From assembly GCA_965237995.1 (NCBI GenBank), contig CBDEGO010000005.1, positions 1-64,000 of the forward strand: a stretch of 64,000 bases of DNA, written 5' to 3'. Below the pieces are notes generated by a model that was not told where the DNA came from, made no database searches, and saw only the letters and a list, made by a program, of their open reading frames with translations. Position 1 is the first letter of the stretch. Every line of letters begins with the position of its first letter. The stretch is from JAAELZ01 sp965237995. GTDB lineage: Bacteria; Pseudomonadota; Gammaproteobacteria; Arenicellales; Poriferihabitantaceae. The translations under genes were made by a program, and so were the position numbers. Of this stretch, positions 52,850-62,550 are shown piece by piece.

Positions 52850-54087
52850 TTACCCCAAACTGTGACGTAGCTATTATCGGTGCAGGCCCGAGTGGTTTGT
52901 CGGCTGCAAATCGTTTGAGAGAGCTGGGTATAAAGGACGTTGTGCTCATAGAGCGTGAAGCAATGGCTGGAGGTGTTCCAAGGCATTGTGGCCATTCACC
53001 CTTTGGAATGCGTGAATTTAAGCGCGTCCTATCTGGCAAGCAGTATGCTGATAAATTAACCAATCTCGCACTTAAATTAGGCGTGCAACTTTTACTTAAC
53101 ACCACCGTTGTTAAGATAAATGAAAATGGGGTTTTAGAGCTGTCATCGTTTAGTGGGGTACAAAGTTTGAAGGCAAACAAAGTCCTTATTTGTACTGGTT
53201 GTCGCGAGATGCCAAGATCTACCCGACTGGTTTCGGGCGATAGGCCCATGGGCGTACTGACTACCGGCGCCTTACAATCGATTATCTACAGTAAGCAAGC
53301 CTTGCCCTTTAAGCGGCCTGTCATTATTGGCTCTGAAACGGTCTCGTTTTCTGCAATACTTAGCTGTCGCCATGCTGGCATGCGCCCTGTCGCGATGATT
53401 GAAGCAAATCCGCGTATCACCGCGATGCAAATTGCAAAATGGTTACCCAAAACACTTGGAATTGAGTTATTGACGAATACTAGTTTGCAAGCAATCCACG
53501 GTCGTGAACGTGTTGAGTCAGTTACGTTAAAAAATGCTTCTGGTAATCTTCAAACTATACAGTGCGATGGAGTCATTTTTAGTGGTAAATTTGTCGCTGA
53601 AGCAAGCTTAGCGAAGATGGGTCATTTAGAGATAGACCGCTTAAGTGGTGGCCCCGTTATTGATCAATACTACCGTTGCTCTAATCCCAACTATTTTGCC
53701 TGCGGCAATATGGTCCATCCAGTCGATACTGCGGGATGGTGCTGGGCCGAAGGAAAACATGTGGCTGATTTAATGGCTGCGAACATAAACGGCATTTTGC
53801 CAGCGGCTAACAAACGCATTGCCATACGAACTGATAACACATCAATTAAATATTTCACTCCGCAGCAAATATCACTTCCAGATTTGGTTAGTGCCTCACT
53901 CAACGAGCAAATACAAATTAGGGTCGCCCACGCAGCATCTGGTCAGCTATCATTACAAGATGCCTCTCAGAGTCTCGTTAGCATACGTGCCAACTTTAAG
54001 CCGGAGAAGAGAGTGCTGTTGTCGTTACCATTAGATGAAATATCGACTGATTCGCAATCGCTATCTTTACAACTACAGCAAGCCTAA
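52846..54087 (+). CDS. GlpB-like NAD(P)/FAD-dependent oxidoreductase subunit
   Basis: The 413-aa flavoprotein has CDVAIIGAGPSGLSAANRL at its N terminus and ALICTGCREMPR-type segments. A central TTGALQSIIYSKQ and a FACGNMVHPVDTAGWCWAEG near the end are pyridine nucleotide-disulfide oxidoreductase features. It overlaps the previous gene by four bases and is nine bases before the glycerol kinase gene. It probably passes electrons from the GlpA-like dehydrogenase to an acceptor. No conserved CxxC redox pair is seen. Confidence 0.8.
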   Translation: MITPNCDVAIIGAGPSGLSAANRLRELGIKDVVLIEREAMAGGVPRHCGHSPFGMREFKRVLSGKQYADKLTNLALKLGVQLLLNTTVVKINENGVLELSSFSGVQSLKANKVLICTGCREMPRSTRLVSGDRPMGVLTTGALQSIIYSKQALPFKRPVIIGSETVSFSAILSCRHAGMRPVAMIEANPRITAMQIAKWLPKTLGIELLTNTSLQAIHGRERVESVTLKNASGNLQTIQCDGVIFSGKFVAEASLAKMGHLEIDRLSGGPVIDQYYRCSNPNYFACGNMVHPVDTAGWCWAEGKHVADLMAANINGILPAANKRIAIRTDNTSIKYFTPQQISLPDLVSASLNEQIQIRVAHAASGQLSLQDASQSLVSIRANFKPEKRVLLSLPLDEISTDSQSLSLQLQQA

Positions 54088-54096
54088 ACACACAAT

Positions 54097-55520
54097 ATGA
54101 GCATTCTAGCCATTGACCAAGGGACTACGAGTACGCGCGCGCTCAAGTTAGATTCAAATGGTAACGCAGAACTGATATGTGTTGTGAAACACCAGCAGCA
54201 ATTTCCGCAACAAGGTTGGGTCGAGCATGACGGTGAAGAGCTAATGACCAATATAAAGACCTGTCTTGACTCAGGAGGTGTTGAGATCACGGCAGTTGGC
54301 ATCGATAACCAAGGGGAAAGTTGTTTGGCTTGGCATGCTGATACCAAGAAGCCGTTATGCCCAGTGATCGTCTGGCAAGATAATCGTACTCATGGCTTTA
54401 TAGAACGCCTTAAGAAAGAAGGTGCAGAACAGGAAGTAATGCAGCGATGCGGGCTACCGTTAGATAGTTATTTTTCCGGGAGCAAGCTAGGCTGGATACT
54501 AGCGCATATCGACGACGCTTACCCTTTGTTAAAACAAGGCAAATTGCGTATGGGTACGACTGATGCATTTTTCTTAGATAACTTGACCGGGAAATTCGTC
54601 ACTGATATTTCCACGGCCTCTAGAACATCTTTGATGAACCTTCAAACGGGAGAGTGGGACCCAGTTTTATGCGATCTATTTAAAGTCCCAATGGATGTTT
54701 TACCTGAAATCGTTCCCACGGTGGGCAATTTGGGCACTGTAGAAATTAATGGTAAACCTATCCCCATCACCGCTAGTGTTGTAGATCAACAAGCTTCACT
54801 TTATGGGCATAACTGTAAAAATCAAGGCGATGCTAAAATCACCTTTGGTACGGGCGCCTTTGCGCTAACCTTAACGGGAAATCGCCCATTACGATCGCCT
54901 AAACAAGGCTTATTACCCACTGTCGCTTGGCAAAATGAAGGTGAGGCAGCGCTCTACGCATTAGATGGAGGTGTCTATAACGCGGGTTCAGCCATCGATT
55001 GGGGCGTAAACTTGGTCTATTTGACCACTATAGCGACCTTAACCATTTTGATAAGCCACCTGCAATCGAACGGCAATTGGTTTTTGTCCCTGCTCTATCT
55101 GGTTTAGCGTGTCCGCATTGGGATCGAAAAGCTGCTGGAGTTTGGGCTGGCATGTCATTAGATACCGATAAAACCGACTTGATGCAATCGCTATTGGAAG
55201 GCGTTGCGATGCGGGCGACTGAAGTCATTGCTGCGATGGATGCACTATCGCCGGTAGGCAATTCTATCTCTGTTGATGGCGGCGTGACCACTAACCCCTA
55301 CTTTTGCCAATTTTTAGCAAATGCCTTGCAACTGGCCGTATCAGTAAAGTCTGATGCAGAGCTTACTGCAATTGGCACTGCGTTACTTGCTGCGGGAGCA
55401 GACTCAACCATTTCTCTGACTGGAAAGCTTGAGCAGGTCTATCACCCACAATCTATTGGCTGCGACTACTTAGAACAGTTCACCAAAGCAATGAACTGCG
55501 CAAAAGACTGGCGAATGTAA
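54097..55520 (+). pseudogene. glpK: Glycerol kinase (FGGY family), single frameshift
   Basis: GlpK phosphorylates glycerol. The N-terminal half has ILAIDQGTTSTRAL, GIDNQGE, VIVWQDNRT and the VVDQQASLYG loop with FGTGAFAL. At about 55011 the frame changes: GSAIDWGVN should run into LGLFDHYSDLNHFD, and one missing C in AACCTT would explain it. The C-terminal half then has PALSGLACPHWD, GVWAGMS and SVDGGVTTNPYFCQFLA. Together about 474 aa, normal for the family. As written, translation ends at 55107. Real inactivation and sequencing error cannot be told apart here. Confidence 0.83.
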
Positions 55521-55634
55521 TATTGGGTGACTTATCCAATTCAGATAGTTTTCTGAAGCGTTAATCTACGGTTAGATAACTCGATGTCGCTTTGAAAACG
55601 GGCAATAAATTACCTAATGATTTGTAATCAATAT

Positions 55635-56756
55635 CTATGCAGATGCGATCACTTCAGCAATAAGCTGTATCTCAGATTCGCTCAAATAAGGATGCATAGG
55701 TAAGCTGAAAATACGCTTTGACGCCGCTTCGCTGATTGGAAAATCGCCTGTTTTATGGCCTAGAAATTGATAAGCTGTAGATAGATGGATCGGGATCGGG
55801 TAAAAAACAGCAACGGGTATGCCCTGCTTTTGTAGCGCAGCGCGTATACCTTCTCGGTTATTAGATTGCACCGAATATTGAGCCCATACACTGGTTTGTC
55901 CTTTAGGTACGGTTGGGGTCTGCACCAAACCTGCCAAGTGTTTGCTATAGCTATCCGCCACACGGTTTCGTTCAATAATTTCTTGCGGATAGAGCTTGAG
56001 CTTTTCTAGTAATACCGCGGCTTGAATGGTATCCATTCGCGCATTTAGCCCAATACGCACATTGTCATACTTGTCGCCACTCGTTGCTTGGCCGTGAACG
56101 CGTAGCGACACAAGCTCCTCGTATAAATTAGTATCATTCGTGAAGACAGCCCCACCATCGCCATAACATCCCAAGGGCTTGGCGGGATAAAAACTGGTTG
56201 CGCCAACATCTGCTAATCCGCCTGCCTTTTTGCCATGATAGTCTGCTGCAAACCCTTGCGCAGCATCCTCAATAACAAACAAACCATGCTGCTTGGCGAG
56301 CGCATTAATAGCATTATAATCGGCGGCTAAGCCAAACAGATCAACTGGCATGATACCTTGTGGCGTTAATTTGCCTTCAGCTTTAGTAGCGAGAATTTTG
56401 CGCTCTAAATCAACAGGGTCGATATTGTAGGTTTCTGGATCAATATCGACAAAAACTGGCGTAGCACCTGCTAACGTAATCGATTCTGCTGATGCAAAAA
56501 AGGTAAACGGTGTAGTAAAAATGGCGTCACTCGCTGTTAATTGCTTCGCCATCAAAGGCAATTGCAGAGCATCTGTTCCGCTTCCGCAACACAATGTATG
56601 TTTAACGCCGATAAATTCCGCTAGCTGGGCCTCTAACTCTCGGATCTCAGGCCCCATTATATATTGTCCATGTTCTAAAACAGCCAGAACAGCCTTATTT
56701 ATGCTCTCACTATTTTGCTGATATTGTGTTTTTAGATCGATAAAAGGAACAGACAC
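55635..56756 (-). CDS. DegT/DnrJ/EryC1/StrS-family PLP-dependent aminotransferase
   Basis: The 373-aa enzyme makes amino sugars for surface polysaccharide. The PLP lysine is Lys193 in TSFYPAKPLGCYGDGG, and the cofactor-binding GSGTDAL is at 59-65. The PFIDLKTQY start and the PSVW-like WAQYSVQ segment are typical. Relatives include UDP-4-amino- or 3-oxo-sugar aminotransferases (WecE, DegT, WlbE types). No sugar-biosynthesis neighbours are in the window, so the sugar is unknown. Divergent from the SABATH methyltransferase by 157 bp. Confidence 0.88.
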   Translation of the reverse strand: MSVPFIDLKTQYQQNSESINKAVLAVLEHGQYIMGPEIRELEAQLAEFIGVKHTLCCGSGTDALQLPLMAKQLTASDAIFTTPFTFFASAESITLAGATPVFVDIDPETYNIDPVDLERKILATKAEGKLTPQGIMPVDLFGLAADYNAINALAKQHGLFVIEDAAQGFAADYHGKKAGGLADVGATSFYPAKPLGCYGDGGAVFTNDTNLYEELVSLRVHGQATSGDKYDNVRIGLNARMDTIQAAVLLEKLKLYPQEIIERNRVADSYSKHLAGLVQTPTVPKGQTSVWAQYSVQSNNREGIRAALQKQGIPVAVFYPIPIHLSTAYQFLGHKTGDFPISEAASKRIFSLPMHPYLSESEIQLIAEVIASA

Positions 56757-56913
56757 GATTTGAATTATGTTAGCTATGAAGGTACGATTATAATTGAACT
56801 AGCACGGCAATTATTAAGGCTCTTTAAGAATAATGCAGCATTGCATTAGTTCGATTAAAAATATGCCGTATTGAGTAAAAGAGTTTGCATCAAACAACAT
56901 AACCAAAATAATT

Positions 56914-58014
56914 ATGAGCGATAAAAACAAACAAGCCGCAAATGTAACTATGTCAGAAGGTGGGCTCTATTCACTTGCAACAAAAGGTGCAAAAGACGTT
57001 ATCGATATCGCTACACCTAGAGTCATCGCTGCCCTAGATTCATTACCTGAGGTCGGTGACCGATTCACCATTGCAGATATGGGCTGTGCTGATGCAGGCA
57101 CGTCGCTACAGATGGTACGCAGCGTGTTGGAGCAAGTAAAAAAACGTAGTCCAAACACGCAGAGCACCGTTATTTATGCTGATCAACCAGCTAATGATTT
57201 CAATGCCTTAGTCAGCATTGTTCATGGCAGAACACAATTTGAAAGCTGGATGGGTGAAGTTGAAAATGCTTACCCTTTAGTTTCTGGCTCTTCGTTTTAC
57301 TTGCAAGCCGTTCCAGACAACAGCTTAGATATGGCCTTTTCCGCTACGGCGATGCATTGGCTTTCTGCAAAACCATGCAACATCAGTAACCATGTGCATA
57401 TGGTTGGGGCGAGTGGCGAAGAATATCAAGCATTTGCAAAGCAAGGTGAGGCTGATTGGGCACGTATATTAGGCCATCGGGCTAGAGAACTAAAATCTGG
57501 CGGAAAAATGGTATTAGTAAACTTTTGCCGCGACGAGCAAGGACATTACTTAGGCCATACAGGTGGGGTGAATATGTTTGATACATTTAACAACATTTGG
57601 CTTCAGTTCCAAGCCGATGGGCGCATAACTGCTGACGAATACCAAGCAATGACACTACCTCAATATTACAACACCGTTGAAGAATTCTCTGCCCCGCTTG
57701 TTAACTCTGAAAGTAAGGTATTCAGAGCTGGCTTAAGATTAGAGTCAATTAAAACGGCTACGGTGCGCTGCCCATTCGCAGTCGAATTTGAGCAGCACAA
57801 AGACAGTAAAAAATTTGCGGATGGCTTGATTCCAACCGTTAGAAGCTGGAACCAAAGTATATTTAAAGCGGGGTTATCTAACGATCGCAGCGAAGAAGAA
57901 AAATCACAACTAATCGAAGACTATTACGGTACCTATCACCAAATGGTGCTGGACGACCCAACTGGACATGGCATGGATTACGTACACGCCTACACAACCA
58001 TTGCGAAAGCTTAA
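56914..58014 (+). CDS. SABATH-family SAM-dependent carboxyl methyltransferase
   Basis: The 366-aa protein matches the SABATH pattern: SEGGLYSLATKGA, then FTIADMGCADAGTSLQMV as the SAM-binding motif, YADQPANDFNALV and FSATAMHWLSAKP. It also has GGKMVLVNFCR and late aromatic-rich blocks. Plant members methylate salicylate, jasmonate and similar acids. Bacterial members are less common and mostly uncharacterised. It stands alone, divergent from the aminotransferase and convergent with the carnitine-like cluster. Substrate unknown; a small carboxylic acid is likely. Confidence 0.82.
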   Translation: MSDKNKQAANVTMSEGGLYSLATKGAKDVIDIATPRVIAALDSLPEVGDRFTIADMGCADAGTSLQMVRSVLEQVKKRSPNTQSTVIYADQPANDFNALVSIVHGRTQFESWMGEVENAYPLVSGSSFYLQAVPDNSLDMAFSATAMHWLSAKPCNISNHVHMVGASGEEYQAFAKQGEADWARILGHRARELKSGGKMVLVNFCRDEQGHYLGHTGGVNMFDTFNNIWLQFQADGRITADEYQAMTLPQYYNTVEEFSAPLVNSESKVFRAGLRLESIKTATVRCPFAVEFEQHKDSKKFADGLIPTVRSWNQSIFKAGLSNDRSEEEKSQLIEDYYGTYHQMVLDDPTGHGMDYVHAYTTIAKA

Positions 58015-58151
58015 CGCCGCTCTAGTTAGTGCATACATAACCTAGTAGAACGCTGCATTTACTGCTGGTCAACCCAAGCGGTAGCTAGCCCACGACAACT
58101 AAAATAGCTTGATTTGCATTGACGAAAAAATTGACCGAAATTGCACAAACA

Positions 58152-59093
58152 TTAGGCTTCTCTAGCTGCCTTCAGTACAGCGACTAGCTTACGGTCACGC
58201 TCTTCAGCCATTTCGGTAAAATGCCGACCTGCTGCAATCTCGTTACAACCGTCAACCATTTTATCGCGTAATTCTTTGGTTAGCTCAGGTGCCTCTAGTC
58301 GCGTCCACGGTAGTTTTAGTGCTGGGCCAAACTGATCTAAATTTGTTGCCATACCCCCCTCTCCACAAGCCACATGAAACGCCATGCATTGGCCTAATAA
58401 CATCATTCTAGGCGCAGGCCCATTTATTAACGCTGTATCTATTTGCTCTGGCGTGGCTTCATCGTTTGCGACCATGTGCAATGCTTCGCGCCATAAGGCT
58501 TCCTGCAAGCGAGTTGCAATAAAACCTGGAATTTCCTTATTCATAATCAACGGTGCTTTACCCGCTAGCTTATAAAAATCATAAGCCCACTGCGCTGCTT
58601 CTTGCGATGATTGTTCGCCACCTACAATCTCTACTAATGGCAGTAAATAGGGAGGATTAAACGGGTGCCCAACTACGGTGCGCTCTGCGCTAGGGCAATT
58701 TTTCTGGATATCGGTCATTGTTAATCCAGATGTACTGGATGAAATTACAACGCCTTCTGGAACATATTGGTCTAACTGTTTGTACAAAGCTTGTTTAAGC
58801 TCTAGCCGCTCAGGTGCGCTTTCTTGCACAAACTGCGCTTCCTTCACCGCTTCTTGAAGGTTATGACTAATGGTCAGTCGATCTAAACAAGCGCCTTGCG
58901 CTAAACCCAATTCAGACAGACTTATCCAAGCTGTGTCTAAAATGTCATTGAACGCGGGTACTTCATCGGGCGAATGTAGATAACTCACTACATCATAGCC
59001 TTGTGCTAAAAAGTGCGCGGCCCACCCTGCCCCAATTGGGCCTGCACCAATACTGGTAACCCGCGTTACGTCTTTAGGGTTTGGTCGCGCCAT
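58152..59093 (-). CDS. 3-hydroxyacyl-CoA-dehydrogenase-like protein, L-carnitine-dehydrogenase type
   Basis: The 313-aa NAD enzyme has SIGAGPIGAGWAAHFLAQGYDV and the catalytic block VVGHPFNPPYLLPLVEIVGG, then KEIPGFIATRLQEALWREALH. The pattern HPFNPPYLLPLVE and length of about 315 aa fit L-carnitine dehydrogenases, which oxidise L-carnitine to 3-dehydrocarnitine. Its start is two bases after the stop of the enoyl-CoA hydratase gene and it ends the operon. Confidence 0.85.
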   Translation of the reverse strand: MARPNPKDVTRVTSIGAGPIGAGWAAHFLAQGYDVVSYLHSPDEVPAFNDILDTAWISLSELGLAQGACLDRLTISHNLQEAVKEAQFVQESAPERLELKQALYKQLDQYVPEGVVISSSTSGLTMTDIQKNCPSAERTVVGHPFNPPYLLPLVEIVGGEQSSQEAAQWAYDFYKLAGKAPLIMNKEIPGFIATRLQEALWREALHMVANDEATPEQIDTALINGPAPRMMLLGQCMAFHVACGEGGMATNLDQFGPALKLPWTRLEAPELTKELRDKMVDGCNEIAAGRHFTEMAEERDRKLVAVLKAAREA

Positions 59094-59095
59094 TA

Positions 59096-59896
59096 TTATT
59101 TACCCTTAAAAACAGGTTCACGCTTTTCGACAAAAGCGCGTACGCCCTCTTCCGCATCTTCTGATTTGAGCATCGCTCGATACGTTGGTAAGTCATCGGT
59201 ACGCATTTTATGAAATGCATTTTCTAACGGTTCGCATTCAATGCTGCGCAATACTTCTTTAACGGTTTGCATTGCAAGAGGAGCAGCCCAAGCTAAGTTT
59301 GCTGCCCACTCTCTGGCCGTTTTCATTAACTCTTCTTTAGGTACTACTTTATTGATCAAACCGTAATGAGCCGCTTCATCGGCTTTCATTCGCCGGCCTA
59401 ACAGCAACATTTCCATGGCAATATTATGTGGTATGCGCCGCGGTAATCGCTGTAAGGCACCTGCATCAGGCACTATTCCAAGAGGCATTTCAGGTAAGCC
59501 AAATTCAACATGTTCTGCAGCGATAAGTAAATCACAGCCCAACGCAAGCTCAAAACCACCGCCAATGACTAAACCATTCAGTGCCGCAATGACGGGTTTA
59601 TTTAGGTTCCAATTTTCAGTTAAACCTGCAAAACCGCCGTCACTATCATCATCTTCCCACCAATTGTCTAGTTTAGCTTCTCCGTCATTGAGCGACTTCA
59701 AATCCCAACCTGCAGAAAATATTCGATCACCTTCGGCGGTAACGATGCCGACTCTCAGCTCTGGATCATCACGCAATAATGCAAAGGCTTCGCCTAGTTC
59801 AGCGCTCATCTTAAGGTCAATCGCATTGACCTTGGGCTTATTTAATTTAACTTCAAGAATGTGCCCATCGCGGACTACTTCGACATACTCAGACAT
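59096..59896 (-). CDS. Enoyl-CoA hydratase family, carnitinyl-CoA-dehydratase (CaiD)-like
   Basis: The 266-aa crotonase-fold protein has the oxyanion-hole segments IFSAGWDLKSL and ALNGLVIGGGFELALGCDLLIAAEHVEFGLPEM, then PDAGALQRLPRRIP and the C-terminal FVEKREPVFKGK. The GLPEMPLGIVPDAG-LQRLPRR pattern is CaiD-like. It would hydrate crotonobetainyl-CoA or a similar substrate, feeding the carnitine-dehydrogenase-like gene two bases downstream. Confidence 0.88.
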   Translation of the reverse strand: MSEYVEVVRDGHILEVKLNKPKVNAIDLKMSAELGEAFALLRDDPELRVGIVTAEGDRIFSAGWDLKSLNDGEAKLDNWWEDDDSDGGFAGLTENWNLNKPVIAALNGLVIGGGFELALGCDLLIAAEHVEFGLPEMPLGIVPDAGALQRLPRRIPHNIAMEMLLLGRRMKADEAAHYGLINKVVPKEELMKTAREWAANLAWAAPLAMQTVKEVLRSIECEPLENAFHKMRTDDLPTYRAMLKSEDAEEGVRAFVEKREPVFKGK

Positions 59897-59964
59897 AGGG
59901 GTAATCTCTTATCAAATAGCATAAAAAGGGCCAGCGTATGCTGACCCAGTTACATACGATACCT

Positions 59965-61002
59965 TTATGTAAAGGCAGGCATGACCTCATTGCAAAAAAG
60001 CGCCAGCGAACGCTTTTGTTCTGCATGTCCCAAACCCATACTGGCGTAGTAGATGAATTCGTCAACGCCCAAAGCCTCGTAAAGTTTGAGTTTCTCAATG
60101 ACCGCATCTGGAGAACCAAACATTAAGTTCTGTTCTAGCAATTCGGGCTTATAGTCTGGAAAAGCACTTAACTCTTCTAAATCAAATGTTTTAGGAAAGC
60201 CGTTGGTCACATCACCTAAGTTTTGAAACAAGTTCGCAAATTGGCCTAAAATAGTGCGCAACGCATTCATTGATGCATCACCATCTTTAGCATTATCGTA
60301 TACTGCGGTGTGGCGCATCATGGCGAATGTAGGCCGTTTAGCTTCAGGGAATTTAGCCATCGAGTTGTCAAGATGTTGCTTATACAATTCTGCTTCAGAC
60401 ATCGGTCGAGTTAATGGCCAAGACATAATGTTATAGCCATGTTCAACCGACATATCAAAACTGACCGGCGCACGTGCCGCTATCCAAATCGGCATATCTT
60501 GTTGCAATGGTTTGGGTACTGAAGTTGCTGTAGGGAACTTCCAATATTCACCATCGTGCTGATAATCACCTTTCCATAAGGCCTTTAACGCCGGTAGCAT
60601 TTCGGCCATATATTTCCAACCTTCCGATTGCTTGAGGCCATTGGCCATTCTGTCAAATTCACGTTGGTAAGCACCTGAGCCAATTCCAAACTCTAGGCGT
60701 CCGCCGCTATACAAATCAGCCATCGCTGCTTCACCCGCTAAACGTATCGGATGCCAATACGGTGCTACGGCAACCGCTGTCCCTAAGCGGATGTTGTCAG
60801 TATGGGCTGCATACCAAGTCAAGATTTGAAATGGGTTTGGTGCAATGGTCATTTCTAGTGCATGGTGTTCAGCGGCCCATATAATATTAAAACCACTTTG
60901 ATCCGCCATTTGCACCATTTCCAAATTATGGCGCTGCTCTTCTTGCATATCTCGCGCATCAGAAGTGCGCTCCATGTTAATTGCTAATTGAAATTTCATC
61001 AT
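59965..61002 (-). CDS. LLM-class flavin-dependent oxidoreductase (luciferase-like)
   Basis: The 345-aa TIM-barrel protein of the bacterial-luciferase family has MADQSGFNIIWAAEHHA, IRLGTAVAVAPYWHPIRLAGEAAMADLYSGGRLEFGIGSGAYQREFD and WIAARAP. It uses reduced FMN and oxygen, or F420 in some relatives, to oxidise an organic substrate. It sits 24 bases after the semialdehyde dehydrogenase gene and 68 bases before the hydratase gene, so it belongs to the same operon. It may open the pathway by oxidising a betaine-like carbon chain; this is inference. Confidence 0.85.
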   Translation of the reverse strand: MMKFQLAINMERTSDARDMQEEQRHNLEMVQMADQSGFNIIWAAEHHALEMTIAPNPFQILTWYAAHTDNIRLGTAVAVAPYWHPIRLAGEAAMADLYSGGRLEFGIGSGAYQREFDRMANGLKQSEGWKYMAEMLPALKALWKGDYQHDGEYWKFPTATSVPKPLQQDMPIWIAARAPVSFDMSVEHGYNIMSWPLTRPMSEAELYKQHLDNSMAKFPEAKRPTFAMMRHTAVYDNAKDGDASMNALRTILGQFANLFQNLGDVTNGFPKTFDLEELSAFPDYKPELLEQNLMFGSPDAVIEKLKLYEALGVDEFIYYASMGLGHAEQKRSLALFCNEVMPAFT

Positions 61003-61026
61003 TATTTCCTCGTATAGAAATGGGCT

Positions 61027-62421
61027 TTATAAGCCACCCATGCAAATGTATTTAAGCTCAAGGAAGTCGTCCGCACCATGATGTGAACCTTCTCGGCCCA
61101 GACCCGACTCTTTAACTCCGCCAAATGGGGCCACTTCTGTTGAGATAATGCCTTCGTTTACACCGACCATGCCGTACTCTAATGCCTCCGAAACACGCCA
61201 TACACGTCCGAGGTCACGCGCGTAAAAGTAAGATGCCAAACCAAATTCGGTATCATTCGCTATCGCAATCGCCTCTTCTTCTGTTTGAAATCTAAATAAC
61301 GGCGATAAAGGCCCAAACGTCTCCTCTTTTGCTACTTTTGAATCTAGCGATACATCCCCTAAAACAGTCGGGTTATAAAAATGATCGCCCATGTCTGAAC
61401 GCCCACCACCGCTTAATACTTTGGCCCCTTTAGATATAGCATCCTCGACGTGTGATTCGACCTTGTCCACACCAGCTAATGAAATGAGTGGACCAATTTG
61501 CACATTGTCATCTGCGCCGTCGCCCATATTTAAGGCTTCAACCGCAGCGGTTAGTTTTTGCGAAAACTCATCGTATACGCCATCTTGAATCAAGAAACGA
61601 TTTACGCAAACACAGGTTTGCCCTGCGTTTCGATATTTTGAGGCCATTGCGCCTTTCACAGCCGCATCAATATCAGCATCATCAAATACAATAAATGGGG
61701 CATTGCCGCCCAATTCTAAACTCATTTTCTTGACCGTTTCGGAGCCCTGTTTCATCAACAGCTTACCGACCCGCGTGGAACCAGTAAATGAAACTTTGCG
61801 AATATCGGCGCTGCTTGTTAACTCCCCGCCCACACCCACTGCGTCTTCACTGGTAATAATATTCATAACACCCGCTGGAATACCCGCTTGTTGCGATAGC
61901 TTATCTAGGTAAATTGCCGTAAGTGGAGTCTCCGCAGCAGGTTTTAATACGACGGTACAACCGACGGCAATGGCCGGGGCCACTTTACGCGTAATCATGG
62001 CTAGCGGGAAATTCCATGGTGTAATCGCCGCCACGACCCCAATGGGCTGTTTAATCACAACTAAACGCCTGTCATCGGCTGCTGAGGGAATAGTTTCGCC
62101 ATAAATTCGCTTAGCTTCTTCCGCAAACCATTGCACAAAGCTTGCACCGTAGACCACTTCGCCCATCGATTCTGCTAGTGGTTTACCGCACTCAGCGGTA
62201 ATCAGTGCAGCCAGTTCCTCCTTGTTATCCAAAATCAGGTTATACCAACGCATAAGCGCCTCACTGCGCGCTTTAGCGGGTATCGCTGACCACGCTTTGA
62301 ATGTTTCTTTCGCCAAGACGATAGCGGCTTTGGTGCCGTCTACGCCCATCTCTGGCACTGAATCTAAGACTTTGCCGTTAGCTGGATTGGTAACCTTAAA
62401 TGTATTATTTGATTGAGTCAT
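61027..62421 (-). CDS. NAD(P)-dependent aldehyde dehydrogenase, succinate-semialdehyde-dehydrogenase type
   Basis: The 464-aa ALDH has the catalytic Cys in NAGQTCVCVNRF and the general base Glu in SLELGGNAPFIVFDD. The cofactor segment is PWNFPLAMITRKVAPAIAVGCTVVLKPA and the C-terminal motif is PFGGVKESGLGREGSHHG. This is the GabD-type pattern. In this setting malate- or succinate-semialdehyde are both conceivable substrates. It leads the operon that continues with the luciferase-like, hydratase and carnitine-dehydrogenase-like genes. Confidence 0.88.
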   Translation of the reverse strand: MTQSNNTFKVTNPANGKVLDSVPEMGVDGTKAAIVLAKETFKAWSAIPAKARSEALMRWYNLILDNKEELAALITAECGKPLAESMGEVVYGASFVQWFAEEAKRIYGETIPSAADDRRLVVIKQPIGVVAAITPWNFPLAMITRKVAPAIAVGCTVVLKPAAETPLTAIYLDKLSQQAGIPAGVMNIITSEDAVGVGGELTSSADIRKVSFTGSTRVGKLLMKQGSETVKKMSLELGGNAPFIVFDDADIDAAVKGAMASKYRNAGQTCVCVNRFLIQDGVYDEFSQKLTAAVEALNMGDGADDNVQIGPLISLAGVDKVESHVEDAISKGAKVLSGGGRSDMGDHFYNPTVLGDVSLDSKVAKEETFGPLSPLFRFQTEEEAIAIANDTEFGLASYFYARDLGRVWRVSEALEYGMVGVNEGIISTEVAPFGGVKESGLGREGSHHGADDFLELKYICMGGL

Positions 62422-62446
62422 TTTTTCTAACCATTAGTATGTTTGT

Positions 62447-62466
62447 GTTTTGCTGATTGGCAAAAC
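62447..62466. promoter_or_regulatory. Inverted repeat upstream of the semialdehyde dehydrogenase gene
   Basis: GTTTTGC-TGATTG-GCAAAAC has perfect 7-bp arms and lies 26 bases before the start codon at 62421. It may be an operator or a leader hairpin. Confidence 0.4.
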
Positions 62467-62507
62467 GAAAAATTCTATCGACCATTTAGCGGGCTAAAGT
62501 GTTAAAT

Positions 62508-62532
62508 ATTGTGCAACTATATTTAGCACAAT
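62508..62532. promoter_or_regulatory. Perfect inverted repeat, candidate operator
   Basis: ATTGTGC (62508-62514) and GCACAAT (62526-62532) are perfect 7-bp arms separated by 11 bases. They lie about 90 bases upstream of the semialdehyde dehydrogenase start. This layout suits a dimeric repressor of the GntR or TetR type. Binding is inferred from symmetry and position only. Confidence 0.42.
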
Positions 62533-62550
62533 GAATAAATACTTCACTAA

